From Clostridia bacterium (GTDB lineage Bacteria; Bacillota_A; Clostridia; Christensenellales; Aristaeellaceae), in NCBI GenBank assembly GCA_017517815.1, contig JAFWYA010000039.1, positions 1-64,000 on the forward strand: DNA of 64,000 nucleotides, given 5' to 3'. Position numbers and translations under genes: made by a program. The notes under the pieces are model-generated. The model was not told the origin of the DNA. It made no database searches and saw nothing but the letters and a program-made list of their open reading frames with translations. Positions 1-8,478 of this stretch are shown one piece after another (the first letter of the stretch is position 1; each line of letters opens with the position of its first letter).

Positions 1-2874
1 GAAGGGCATATCCTCTTCGCGCAGAATGCGGGAAACAACACCCTTGTTGCCGTGGCGGCCGGCCATCTTGTCGCCCACGCTGATCTTACGCTTCTGGGCG
101 ATGTAGACGCGCACCATCATGTTCACGCCGGGAGAGAGTTCATCCTTGTTTTCACGGGTGAAGATCTTGACGTCGACAACGATGCCGCCCTCGCCGTGAG
201 GCACACGCAGGGAGGTGTCACGCACCTCGCGGGCCTTTTCGCCGAAGATGGCGCGCAGCAGGCGTTCTTCAGCGGTCAGGTCGGTCTCGCCCTTAGGCGT
301 GACCTTGCCCACCAGAATGTCGCCCGCACGCACTTCCGCGCCGATGCGGATGATGCCATCCTCGTCCAGATCCTTCACGGCGTCATCGCCGATGTTGGGA
401 ATATCGCGGGTGATCTCTTCCGGTCCCAGCTTGGTTTCGCGGGCTTCGGATTCGAACTCCTCGATGTGGATGGAGGTGTAATAGTCTTCCTTGACCAGCT
501 TTTCACTGATCAGGACAGCGTCTTCGTAGTTGTAGCCTTCCCAGGTCATAAAGCCGATGAGGACGTTGCGGCCAAGGCCGATCTCGCCCTTTTCGGTGGA
601 AGGACCGTCCGCCAGCAGATCGCCCTTTTCAACAATCTGGCCGGCCTTGACGCGGGGACGCTGGTTGATGCAGGTGCCCTGGTTGGAACGGGCAAACTTG
701 CTCATCTTATAGGTGTGGCGCTCGCCCAGGTTATCCTTGATAACGATGGTGTCGCCGCCGACCTTTTCGACCACGCCGTCTTCCTTGGCCAGGATGACAA
801 CGCCGGAGTCATGGGCAGCCTTGTACTCCATGCCGGTGCCGACGATGGGAGCTTCAGGCACCAGCAGCGGCACAGCCTGACGCTGCATGTTGGAGCCCAT
901 CAGTGCGCGGGTAGCGTCATCGTTCTCCAGGAACGGGATCATGCTGGTTGCAACAGACACGATCTGACGGGGGCTGACGTCGACCAGATCAACGTTCTCA
1001 CGCGGGACCTGAATGATTTCAGCCTTGTCGCGAACGGTCACATACTCGTCCACGAAGGAACCGTCGGGGTTGCGCTTGGTCTTGGCCTCGGCAACCTTGT
1101 AGAAGTCCTCTTCGTCGGCGGTCATGTAGACGACCTTGTCGGTGACGCAGTGGGTCTTGGGGTCGACCAGACGGTACGGGGCCTCGATGAAGCCGTACTC
1201 GTTGATACGCGCATAAGTCGCCAGAGAGCCGATCAGACCGATGTTGGGGCCTTCAGGGGTCTCGATGGGGCAGATGCGGGAATAGTGGCTGTAGTGAACG
1301 TCGCGGACCTCGAAAGACGCGCGGTCGCGGTTCAGACCGCCGGGGCCCAGGGCGCTCAGACGGCGCTTGTGGGTCAGCTCGGCCAGCGGGTTGGGCTGGT
1401 CCATGAACTGAGACAGCTGAGAGGAGCCGAAGAACTCCTTGATCGCAGCGCTCACAGGACGGATGTTGATCAGTTCGCCGGGGCGCACTTCATCGCTGTC
1501 CTGAATAGCCATGCGCTCGCGCACCACGCGCTCCAGACGGCTCAGACCAATGCGGATCTGGTTCTGCAGCAGCTCGCCCACAGAACGCAGACGGCGGTTG
1601 CCCAGATGGTCGATATCGTCGGTGAAGCCGATGCCGTAGGGCAGGCCCAGCAGATAGCTGACGGAAGCCACGATGTCCTCGGTGATGATGTGCTTGGGAA
1701 CCAGGTCATGCACGCGGGCATGCACAACTTCCTTCAGCTCATCGCCTTCCAGGCCCATGTCCAGGATCTCGCGAAGCACGGGATAGAGCACATACTCCAT
1801 CACGCCGGCTTCCTTGGGATCGAAGGGCAGGTACTGGGCGGCATCCACAAAGTGGTTGCCCACAACCTTGTGCACGCGGTTTTCCAGCTTGACATACACG
1901 GCGTTGATGCCGGCGTTCTGGATATCGCGGGCCAGCTCCTTACTGATCAGCTCGCCTTCCTTGACCATGATCTCGCCCGTCTGGGTGTTGATCACGTCCT
2001 CGGCGGCGATACGGTCCTGAATGCGGGTGGCCAGCGACAGCTTCTTGTTGAACTTGTAGCGGCCCACGCGCATGAGGTCGTAGCGCTTGGAGTCGAAGAA
2101 CAGAGAGTTGAACAGGTTCTGGGCGCTTTCACGCGTCGGCGGCTCGCCGGGCTTCTGGCGCTTGTAGATCTCGATGAGGCCCTCATCGCGGCTCTTGGCG
2201 TTGTCGCCGCGCTGGATGGTGGCCATCAGGCGCTCGTCCTCGCCCAGCAGGTCGATGATCTCGGCGTCAGTGCCGTAGCCCAGGGCACGCAGGATCAGCG
2301 TGATGGGCAGCTTGCGGGCACGGTCGATACGCACCCAGAGCACATCGTTGGAGTCGGTCTCATACTCCAGCCACGCACCGCGGTTGGGGATCACCGTGGT
2401 GGAGAACAGGTGCTTGCCGGCCTTGTCGATCTGCTCTTCGTAGTAAACGCCGGGAGAGCGGACCAGCTGAGAGACGATCACGCGCTCGGCGCCGTTGATG
2501 ATAAAAGTACCGTAATCGGTCATGAGGGGGAAATCGCCCATGAAAACGTCGGATTCCTTGATCTCGCCGGTCTCGCGGTTCTTCAGACGCACAAACACCT
2601 TAAGCGGCGCGGCATAGGTCATGTCGCGCTCCTTGCAGCGTTCAACGCTGTTTTTGGGCTCGTCCAGAGAATAATCAACGAACTCGAGCGATAAATTTTC
2701 GGTATAGTCGACGATAGGCGATACGTCGTCAAGGACCTCGCGCAGGTCGGTATCCAGGAATCGACGGTACGAATTCTTCTGCACCTCGATCAGATCCGGC
2801 ATGTCGAGGATTTCTTCGACATGTGAGAAGCTCTGCCTAGTCCTCAGCTTCCCCATTTGAACCTCATGCACCAT
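1..2874 (-). CDS. rpoB: DNA-directed RNA polymerase beta subunit (5' 958 codons; 3' end beyond left edge)
   Basis: Reverse-strand translation gives a typical bacterial beta subunit beginning [16 protein letters not shown]. Visible are the beta lobe blocks, the rifampicin pocket ([18 protein letters not shown] then [13 protein letters not shown]) and the [15 protein letters not shown] block near the left edge; the rest of the C-terminus lies off the window. Rifampicin-contact positions equivalent to E. coli Q513, D516, H526 and S531 are wild type, so sensitivity is expected. I chose the ATG at 2874 because the AAGGGG ribosome site sits about 11 nt upstream; an in-frame ATG at 2883 is too close to it. 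The gene is first in its transcription unit, with its own promoter and a roughly 155-nt leader. No rplJ/rplL precedes it; the upstream neighbour is divergent. Identity is certain, the exact start slightly less so. Confidence 0.98.
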   Translation of the reverse strand, partial: MVHEVQMGKLRTRQSFSHVEEILDMPDLIEVQKNSYRRFLDTDLREVLDDVSPIVDYTENLSLEFVDYSLDEPKNSVERCKERDMTYAAPLKVFVRLKNRETGEIKESDVFMGDFPLMTDYGTFIINGAERVIVSQLVRSPGVYYEEQIDKAGKHLFSTTVIPNRGAWLEYETDSNDVLWVRIDRARKLPITLILRALGYGTDAEIIDLLGEDERLMATIQRGDNAKSRDEGLIEIYKRQKPGEPPTRESAQNLFNSLFFDSKRYDLMRVGRYKFNKKLSLATRIQDRIAAEDVINTQTGEIMVKEGELISKELARDIQNAGINAVYVKLENRVHKVVGNHFVDAAQYLPFDPKEAGVMEYVLYPVLREILDMGLEGDELKEVVHARVHDLVPKHIITEDIVASVSYLLGLPYGIGFTDDIDHLGNRRLRSVGELLQNQIRIGLSRLERVVRERMAIQDSDEVRPGELINIRPVSAAIKEFFGSSQLSQFMDQPNPLAELTHKRRLSALGPGGLNRDRASFEVRDVHYSHYSRICPIETPEGPNIGLIGSLATYARINEYGFIEAPYRLVDPKTHCVTDKVVYMTADEEDFYKVAEAKTKRNPDGSFVDEYVTVRDKAEIIQVPRENVDLVDVSPRQIVSVATSMIPFLENDDATRALMGSNMQRQAVPLLVPEAPIVGTGMEYKAAHDSGVVILAKEDGVVEKVGGDTIVIKDNLGERHTYKMSKFARSNQGTCINQRPRVKAGQIVEKGDLLADGPSTEKGEIGLGRNVLIGFMTWEGYNYEDAVLISEKLVKEDYYTSIHIEEFESEARETKLGPEEITRDIPNIGDDAVKDLDEDGIIRIGAEVRAGDILVGKVTPKGETDLTAEERLLRAIFGEKAREVRDTSLRVPHGEGGIVVDVKIFTRENKDELSPGVNMMVRVYIAQKRKISVGDKMAGRHGNKGVVSRILREEDMPF

Positions 2875-3036
2875 AAATGCCATCACCCCTTATGTTCTCG
2901 CACGTATCCCAAAGCGATCCATGCCCGTGTGCGCGCTTCAGAAAATTTCCTGTTGCATTTTTCCGTCAAGGCATGTACAATACCTAACAACGGGTGGGCA
3001 TGGCTTCGCATAGTAACGATACTGATGCAATTTTAA

Positions 3037-3065
3037 ATTATAACCCCTTGACAGCCATGTGTCAA
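3037..3065 (-). promoter_or_regulatory. Sigma-A promoter for rpoB
   Basis: On the minus strand TTGACA (3065-3060) and TATAAT (3042-3037) are separated by exactly 17 bp, a perfect consensus sigma-A promoter. Transcription should start near 3030, giving a leader of about 155 nt before rpoB. The TGTCAA on the plus strand also forms a 6-bp inverted repeat with TTGACA at 3048-3053. Confidence 0.75.
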
Positions 3066-3132
3066 TATGCACAGACAAATTTCACCCTATTTATTTTATT
3101 TTTATAAGAAAAGTTTTTTCGGAGGCCTGATC

Positions 3133-3576
3133 ATGATCAAATTCGGCGAAGTAACCGCATACAACGAAAAAACAGGCGTGGCCACCATCACCTATGTGCG
3201 CCCCGACGCCTGTGCCAAGTGCGGCGCATGCGGCTCGCTGAACCAGGCCGGCACAATCGAGCTCAAGTGCAGCTGCGAAGTGGGCAACTGGGTGCGCATC
3301 GTCATGCCCGACAGCCACTTTATCAGCGCAACCGCCATTGCCTACGGTATGCCTCTTTTGTGCTTCCTCATCGGCCTTGCGCTGGGATATACCCTCAGCA
3401 ATCATTCCGAAGGCTGGGCGATCTTCGGCAGCTTCATCGGCCTGGGCGTAAGCCTCATCGGCCTGAAGCTCAACGAAAAGCGCATTGCCGGCAAGCCTGA
3501 ATGGACCCCCCGCGTGGACGAAGTGTACACCGTCAAGCCCGACCTGAGCGACATCGGCTGCGACGGCGCCAAATAA
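3133..3576 (+). CDS. RseC/MucC-like redox-associated membrane protein
   Basis: A 147-residue protein. The N-terminal half starts MIKFGEVTAYNEKTG and carries a cysteine cluster (CAKCGAC around residues 27-33, then CSC near 47-49) that could bind a metal or Fe-S centre. Two hydrophobic segments follow (about residues 67-86 and 92-111), then a short charged tail. This matches the SoxR-reducing/RseC family, which in other bacteria accompanies Rnf-type electron transport or sigma-E control; no Rnf genes are visible here, so the role is unassigned. The ATG at 3133 has GGAGG 7 nt upstream; an upstream in-frame ATG at 3067 has no ribosome site. A terminator follows directly, so the gene is probably monocistronic. 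Confidence 0.75.
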   Translation: MIKFGEVTAYNEKTGVATITYVRPDACAKCGACGSLNQAGTIELKCSCEVGNWVRIVMPDSHFISATAIAYGMPLLCFLIGLALGYTLSNHSEGWAIFGSFIGLGVSLIGLKLNEKRIAGKPEWTPRVDEVYTVKPDLSDIGCDGAK

Positions 3577-3592
3577 GTACAATCATTCAAAA

Positions 3593-3623
3593 AGCATCTG
3601 TCTTTGCAGCAGGTGCTTTTTTT
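3593..3623 (+). terminator. Rho-independent terminator after the RseC-like gene
   Basis: An 8-bp stem (AGCATCTG with CAGGTGCT, one G-U pair) and an 8-9 nt loop are followed by seven T residues. Confidence 0.8.
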
Positions 3624-3702
3624 CGTTACGAAACCTTGCAAAATATTCAAAAAAAAGCGACAAACTCTGTGCGCCTTATGGCTGTTCAAACCTGCCGCTT
3701 TG

Positions 3703-3711
3703 TGGTATACT
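3703..3711 (+). promoter_or_regulatory. Possible extended -10 promoter for RNase J
   Basis: TGGTATACT is an extended -10 element (TGn + TATACT) without a clear -35 hexamer. It lies about 160 nt upstream of the RNase J start, so the mRNA would have a long leader. It is the best candidate in the 250-bp gap 3624-3872, where nothing else is evident. Confidence 0.4.
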
Positions 3712-3872
3712 GTTGTTGTTATATGGGGATGTAGGCTTATGCGGCGTTTTTCCTGCGCCGTCAATAAAACACATCGGATCAAAAGGCAGGTTTGCGGCGT
3801 TTCACGCGCACCCGCCTGTTTAATAGTTCCTTATCATTTCAACCGCGCCGACTGCGCAAAAAGGAGGCTGCA

Positions 3873-5537
3873 ATGACTGAGATCGGGCAGAAACTGAGAA
3901 TTATTCCCCTGGGCGGCGTTGATGAGTTCGGCAAGAACATCACCGTCGTTGAATATGGCGACGACATGCTGGTCGTCGACTGCGGCTCCATTTTCCCCAA
4001 AGAAGACATGCTGGGCGTTGACCTTGTCATCCCCGACGTTACGTATCTGATCAAAAACCGCGAACGCATCCGCGGACTGTTGCTGACCCACGGACACGAG
4101 GACCATATCGGCGCGACCCCCTATGTGCTGCGTCAGGTGCCCATGCCCCTGTACGGCACAAAGCTGACGCTTGCTCTGGTGGACCTGAAGCTGAAGGAAC
4201 ACCGCATTGCAGGCGTGCCCCTGAATGTGATCAAGCCCCGCGATGTGATTCGTCTGGGTGCTTTTACCGTGCGCTTTTTGCACGTTAACCACTCTATTGC
4301 AGGCGCGGTGGCCATCGCCATCACCTGTCCCGCCGGCACCATCGTTTTCAGCGGCGACTTCAAGGTGGACTTCACCCCCATCGACGGCGAGGTGACCGAC
4401 CTGGCCGGCTTTGCCGAGCTGGGCCAGGAGGGCGTGCTGGCCTTCCTGTGCGAATCCACCAACGTGGAGCGCAAGGGCTACACCATGAGCGAAACCAAGA
4501 TCGGCCAGACGTTCATCGACATGTTCCAGCAGGCCAAGGGCCGCGTGATCGTGGCGATGTTCGCCTCCAACGTGCACCGCGTGCAGATGGTGGTCGACTC
4601 CGCGGCCATGTTTGGCCGCAAGGTCTGCTTTGTGGGCCGCAGCATGGTCAACGTCACCCGCGTAGCCATGTCCATCGGCGAATTGTCCATCCCCGAAGAA
4701 AACCTCATCGATGTGGACGATCTGGACAATTATCCCGACGAAGAGGTGCTGGTGGTCACCACCGGCAGTCAGGGCGAAGCCATGGCCGGCCTTACCCGCA
4801 TGGCCTACGGCGAGCACCGCAAGCTGCAAATCCGCCCCACCGACACGGTCATTCTGTCGGCGCACCCCATTCCCGGCAACGAAAAGCCCGTGGCGCGCGT
4901 CATCAACCAGCTGTACCGCTGCGGCGCCAACGTCATCTACGGCCAGCTGGGCGAGGTGCACGTTTCCGGCCACGCCTGCCAGGAGGAGATCAAGCTGCTT
5001 CATGTGCTGACCAAGCCGAAGTACTTCATCCCCATCCACGGCGAATACGCCAAGCTTTGGCAGCATGCTGAGCTGGCCGATACCCTCGGCACGCCCAGCG
5101 AGAACATCGTGATTCCCGAGATCGGCCAGGTCATCGAAATGAGCGAGGACTCCCTTGCCATCGTGGGCGAGGTGCCCACCGGCGGCGTGCTGGTGGACGG
5201 CCTTGGCATCGGCGATGTGGGCAACGTGGTGCTGCGCGACCGCAAGCACCTCAGCCAGGACGGTCTGATCATCGTGGTAATGGCCATCGACCGCGACAAC
5301 GGCACGCTGATGTCCGGCCCGGATATCATCAGCCGCGGCTTCGTGTATGTGCGTGAAAACGAAGACATCATCGAATGCAGCCGCGAGCTGGCGCGCTCCA
5401 TCGTGCTGGGCTACGGCCGTCTGGACGGCAGCGAATGGCAGAACCTGAAAAACCGCCTGAAGGATGAGCTGCACCGCTACATCTTTGACAAGATCAAGCG
5501 CAACCCCATGATCCTTCCCATCATCCTCGAGATCTGA
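3873..5537 (+). CDS. rnj: Ribonuclease J (5'-3' exo/endoribonuclease)
   Basis: A 554-residue metallo-beta-lactamase/beta-CASP ribonuclease of the RNase J family, central to mRNA decay and rRNA maturation in Firmicutes. The metal-binding motif HGHEDH is at residues 73-78; the downstream metallo-lactamase motif SGDFKVD and the beta-CASP region follow, with the late motif PIHGEY and the RNase J C-terminal domain. The length fits J1/J2 (about 555 aa). The start at 3873 is fixed by AAGGAGG 5 nt upstream; an upstream in-frame ATG at 3792 gives an implausible basic extension. Only one RNase J is visible here, so J1 versus J2 cannot be decided. A strong terminator follows at 5550. Confidence 0.96.
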   Translation: MTEIGQKLRIIPLGGVDEFGKNITVVEYGDDMLVVDCGSIFPKEDMLGVDLVIPDVTYLIKNRERIRGLLLTHGHEDHIGATPYVLRQVPMPLYGTKLTLALVDLKLKEHRIAGVPLNVIKPRDVIRLGAFTVRFLHVNHSIAGAVAIAITCPAGTIVFSGDFKVDFTPIDGEVTDLAGFAELGQEGVLAFLCESTNVERKGYTMSETKIGQTFIDMFQQAKGRVIVAMFASNVHRVQMVVDSAAMFGRKVCFVGRSMVNVTRVAMSIGELSIPEENLIDVDDLDNYPDEEVLVVTTGSQGEAMAGLTRMAYGEHRKLQIRPTDTVILSAHPIPGNEKPVARVINQLYRCGANVIYGQLGEVHVSGHACQEEIKLLHVLTKPKYFIPIHGEYAKLWQHAELADTLGTPSENIVIPEIGQVIEMSEDSLAIVGEVPTGGVLVDGLGIGDVGNVVLRDRKHLSQDGLIIVVMAIDRDNGTLMSGPDIISRGFVYVRENEDIIECSRELARSIVLGYGRLDGSEWQNLKNRLKDELHRYIFDKIKRNPMILPIILEI

Positions 5538-5549
5538 TGAATATGCAAA

Positions 5550-5583
5550 ACGAGCGCCGGAAACATCCGGCGCTCGTTTTTTT
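5550..5583. terminator. Bidirectional terminator between RNase J and egsA
   Basis: An 11-bp perfect stem (ACGAGCGCCGG with its complement) and a 6-nt loop are flanked by an A-run on the left and a T7 run on the right. It can stop RNase J transcripts on the plus strand and, less strongly, egsA transcripts on the minus strand. Confidence 0.9.
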
Positions 5584-5603
5584 ATTCGTGGCAACCCAGC
5601 AAT

Positions 5604-6959
5604 TTACGCTTCCTTCACACCGGGAACGGGCAGAGTGTAGAGCAGGCCCAGATCCCACAGCATGGTGCTGGACAGATACTTGTCGCGGATGTCGCGCGAA
5701 CCGCGCAGACCATCGATGGTGTCCTGATCGTTCACGCCGATATCGCCCGGCAGCATGGGCATGCCCAGCTGCTCCATCAAAGCGGCGATGTCCTGCGTGG
5801 GCGGCAGTTCCTCGTCCACGATTTGAAGGATCTTATCCCAGTTGGCAAGCGTGCGTTCCAAACGCACCGCGTGTTTCTGCGCGCTGTTCTTCTCCTCACG
5901 CTCCGCCTGCTCGATCACCGCCTCCGCCGCCTTGCCAAACACCCGGCGGGTGTGGCTGCGCCACAGTTCCTCGTCAAAGTTTTCAATAAACATCTGTGCC
6001 GTTTCGCGGTCGGGCTTCATTTGGCGCAGCTGATCGTAAATGCGCAGGGTCAGCAGCGTACCCACGCCCACCTGAATACCGTGACGCTCGTAGGGCTTGC
6101 CGCGGTCGAGGGCCATCATCTCCCACAGATGGCTGAAATAGTGCTCCAAGCCGGAAGCCGGGCGGGAGATCTCGGCAAAGGCCATCGCCACGCCGGACAG
6201 CACCAGCCCCTTCACCACCGCCTCGATGGTATCCGGGTCGCGCTCCATCAGGCGGGGCGCAGCATCCACGATCTGCTTCAGCGACGCGCGCATCAGCCCC
6301 GCGATGTTTTCGCAGTAGTATTCGTCAATGATCAGGTTGGAAATACGCCATTCGCAGATGGACACATACTTGGCCAGCATATCGCCCAGGCCCGCCCACA
6401 GCATGCGCTCAGGCGCCTGTGCCATGATGTCGGTATCAGCAATGATGGCCGCAGGGCAGGCATTGTACAGCGTGACCTTGATGCGGTTGCGGATCATGGA
6501 GGAGGAGTTGGACGCATAGCCGTCCATGGAGGGCGCAGTGCCCACCACCATTGAAGGAATGCCGATGGCATGCGCCAGCACCTTGCAGCAGTCGTTGATC
6601 ACGCCGCTGCCGATGGCCAGCACCACGTCGCAGCTGCGGTCAAAGGACATAGTCAGACAGCCCACGGCGTACTCGTCCGGCTCGATCTCTTCATAGGGAA
6701 ACTCATACAGCACATAGGGAACAGCGGCTTCATCCAGCACCGCCTTCACCTGCGCCCATGCGGCTTTTTTGGTGTTATGGTCGCACACGATAAAGGGCTT
6801 CTTTTTGCCAAGCTTTTCAAGCGCTTCAGGCAAATGCCGCACAGCGCCGCGCTCCACCTTCAGGTATTTCAGTCCCGCACCATGATGACGGCCGCATTTG
6901 CAGTCCCATCCGCCATCCTTGAGAATTTCATCCAATGTCATATCAGCAAAGGCTTTCAT
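5604..6959 (-). CDS. egsA: sn-Glycerol-1-phosphate dehydrogenase (AraM/EgsA family)
   Basis: A 451-residue NAD(P)-dependent metal dehydrogenase of the iron-alcohol-dehydrogenase/glycerol dehydrogenase superfamily. The nucleotide loop IGSGVINDCCK is near residues 116-126 and the substrate loop MDGYASN near 145-151. Metal ligands are visible as D in LGDMLAKY, H in HYFSHLWE and H in ERHGIQVG. This fits AraM, which in Bacillus makes glycerol-1-phosphate, the enantiomer used in archaeal lipids and in heptaprenyl-glycerol. A GGAGAG ribosome site lies 6-8 nt upstream of the ATG. It is a single-gene unit, divergent from a Nudix gene. EgsA versus another glycerol dehydrogenase is a family-level inference, but the motifs favour EgsA. 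Confidence 0.85.
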   Translation of the reverse strand: MKAFADMTLDEILKDGGWDCKCGRHHGAGLKYLKVERGAVRHLPEALEKLGKKKPFIVCDHNTKKAAWAQVKAVLDEAAVPYVLYEFPYEEIEPDEYAVGCLTMSFDRSCDVVLAIGSGVINDCCKVLAHAIGIPSMVVGTAPSMDGYASNSSSMIRNRIKVTLYNACPAAIIADTDIMAQAPERMLWAGLGDMLAKYVSICEWRISNLIIDEYYCENIAGLMRASLKQIVDAAPRLMERDPDTIEAVVKGLVLSGVAMAFAEISRPASGLEHYFSHLWEMMALDRGKPYERHGIQVGVGTLLTLRIYDQLRQMKPDRETAQMFIENFDEELWRSHTRRVFGKAAEAVIEQAEREEKNSAQKHAVRLERTLANWDKILQIVDEELPPTQDIAALMEQLGMPMLPGDIGVNDQDTIDGLRGSRDIRDKYLSSTMLWDLGLLYTLPVPGVKEA

Positions 6960-7007
6960 GGGGATTCTCTCCTTTGTGCTTCGTGGCGGCAGGGCCGCTC
7001 TGTTTTC

Positions 7008-7035
7008 ATTATAATCGCCTCCGCCGCTTCGTCAA
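7008..7035 (-). promoter_or_regulatory. Sigma-A promoter for egsA
   Basis: On the minus strand TTGACG (7035-7030) and TATAAT (7013-7008) are separated by 16 bp. The -35 box abuts the -35 box of the divergent Nudix promoter, and together they form the inverted repeat GTCAAG-C-CTTGAC. Confidence 0.7.
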
Positions 7036-7038
7036 GCC

Positions 7039-7067
7039 TTGACGCGGCCAAAAGGAAAACGTACAAT
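7039..7067 (+). promoter_or_regulatory. Sigma-A promoter for the Nudix gene
   Basis: TTGACG (7039-7044) and TACAAT (7062-7067) with a 17-bp spacer, about 30 bp upstream of the Nudix start codon. Confidence 0.72.
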
Positions 7068-7097
7068 CAAAATATCCCGTCAATCAGGAGGAGTGAA

Positions 7098-7661
7098 ATG
7101 GAACTGATCCGCCAGCTGGAGCAGCTTACTCCCTTCAATGAAGAAGAAGCACGCGACCGCGATCTCATCATCGAATGCCTGCGGCGCGAGCCGGATGTTT
7201 TTACCCGCGCCAACGCCCTTGCGCATATGACAGCCTCGGCGTGGATCGTCAACCACGACCGCACAAAGGTACTGATGGCCTACCATAATCTGTACGATTC
7301 ATGGGCATGGCTGGGCGGACATGCCGACGGCGACGAAGACCTGCTGCGCGTAGCGCTGAAGGAAGCGCGCGAGGAAAGCGGGCTTGCCAATATCACCCCT
7401 GTGACGGAGGGTTTTTTTTCTGCAGAGGCGCTGCCGGTGTTCGGGCATATGAAGCGCGGCGTGTATGTGCCGTCGCACACGCATCTGAACGTGACCTATC
7501 TGCTGGAAGCAGATGAAATGGAAGCCACGCACAGCAAGCCCGATGAAAACAGCGGCGTACGCTGGTTTGAACTGGATGAAGCGCTCGCCGCCGTCAGCGA
7601 GGACTGGATGCGCGAACATATCTACGAAAAGCTGAATGCAAAACTGCGCGCGCTGATTTGA
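7098..7661 (+). CDS. Nudix hydrolase
   Basis: A 187-residue protein with a Nudix fold in its central and C-terminal part. The Nudix box runs from G74 (GGHADGDED) to KEAREESGL at about residue 96, matching GX5EX7REUXEEXGU except that Lys replaces the Arg. The preceding WLGGHADGDED and the VTYLLEADE strand fit IDI-like or generic NTP-pyrophosphatase Nudix proteins. The substrate cannot be predicted. The ATG at 7098 has AGGAGG 5 nt upstream; a much longer in-frame extension runs back through the egsA gene and is rejected. It has its own promoter and is divergent from egsA. Confidence 0.88.
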   Translation: MELIRQLEQLTPFNEEEARDRDLIIECLRREPDVFTRANALAHMTASAWIVNHDRTKVLMAYHNLYDSWAWLGGHADGDEDLLRVALKEAREESGLANITPVTEGFFSAEALPVFGHMKRGVYVPSHTHLNVTYLLEADEMEATHSKPDENSGVRWFELDEALAAVSEDWMREHIYEKLNAKLRALI

Positions 7662-7676
7662 GCGCACGCAGTTTGT

Positions 7677-8333
7677 TTATTTCTTTTTTCCATACAGAAT
7701 GGGCTTGGCGCATTTTTCGCTGAACAGCGAGATCAGCGGCCCCATGCAGAAGGCCGTCAGCACCGTGCCCACGCCCGGCAGGTAACCAAACAGCCAGCCC
7801 ACCGCCACGCAGATCAAATCGGTCGCGATGCGGATAAAACGAAACGGCGCAATCTTCTTTTCTGCCAGAAACAGCGCCACCGCATCATAGGTGGATACGC
7901 CCAGATCCGCCGTGATATACAGCGACGAGGCAAAGCACAGCGTTACCATGGCAAACACGATGTACCCGATGCGCATGGCCATTGTAGGCTCGCCCAGCAG
8001 CGCCACGATGGCCTGCTCGGAAAACTCAATGAAGTAGCCCAGCAGAAACAGATTGATGAAGGTCGTAATGCCGATATAGCGGCGGTAGCACACAAAGGCA
8101 ATGGCCAGCAGCGCAATGTTGATAAGCATGTACAGCGTGCCAAACGAGATGGGAATCACCTGATGCAGACCGTTGCACAAACTCTGGAATGGGTCCACAC
8201 CAAAGGCGGCCTGCTTGAAAAACGCGACGCATACGCCGCTGATGGAAACGCCCGCAAGGGTCATCAGCACTCTGCGGCGCTGAAGGCCGGGCTTGAGCCA
8301 CGGCAGAATGGCTTTCTGAACAGCATTCATCAT
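7677..8333 (-). CDS. YczE/YitT-type integral membrane protein
   Basis: A 218-residue polytopic membrane protein with about five hydrophobic segments. The N-terminal GVSISGVCVAFFKQAAFGVDPFQSL and the internal GVSTYDAVALFLAEKK resemble the repeated 'G.D.....' pattern of the YczE/YitT/YyaS family. These are membrane proteins of unknown function, some beside transporter or antibiotic-synthesis genes. It is a lone gene between a Nudix gene (convergent) and a secreted-protein gene (divergent). GGAAGGA lies upstream of the ATG pair at 8333/8330, so either may start translation. Confidence 0.7.
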   Translation of the reverse strand: MMNAVQKAILPWLKPGLQRRRVLMTLAGVSISGVCVAFFKQAAFGVDPFQSLCNGLHQVIPISFGTLYMLINIALLAIAFVCYRRYIGITTFINLFLLGYFIEFSEQAIVALLGEPTMAMRIGYIVFAMVTLCFASSLYITADLGVSTYDAVALFLAEKKIAPFRFIRIATDLICVAVGWLFGYLPGVGTVLTAFCMGPLISLFSEKCAKPILYGKKK

Positions 8334-8363
8334 TCCAAAAAATCCTTCCAGTATTTTGCCCGC

Positions 8364-8393
8364 ATCTTAACACGCACACCTGCCGCCTGTCAA
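8364..8393 (-). promoter_or_regulatory. Probable sigma-A promoter for the YczE-like gene
   Basis: On the minus strand TTGACA (8393-8388), an 18-bp spacer, then TAAGAT (8369-8364). Confidence 0.5.
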
Positions 8394-8438
8394 TCCTGTT
8401 ACAGGTGCAAAACCAGTCTTTTGCCGATGATAAAGCTG

Positions 8439-8447
8439 TGATATAAT
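8439..8447 (+). promoter_or_regulatory. Extended -10 promoter for the sortase-fold/C39 gene
   Basis: TGATATAAT is a perfect extended -10 element 32 bp upstream of the TTG start. The -35 region is only T-rich, which is usual for extended -10 promoters. Confidence 0.5.
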
Positions 8448-8478
8448 AGCCCCTGACTGACATACAGGAGGAATGCCC

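Noticed and set aside
1380..1500. Possible rifampicin-resistance substitutions in rpoB
   Set aside because: The contact residues are wild type. The Pro at the E. coli N518 position is a natural variable site (Thr in Bacillus).
52..2694. Plus-strand open frame of 880 codons opposite rpoB
   Set aside because: The minus strand encodes an unmistakable RpoB. The plus-strand product is a His/Ala/Val/Asp/Leu-rich shadow with no family motif and no ribosome site. It reflects GC-rich codon bias.
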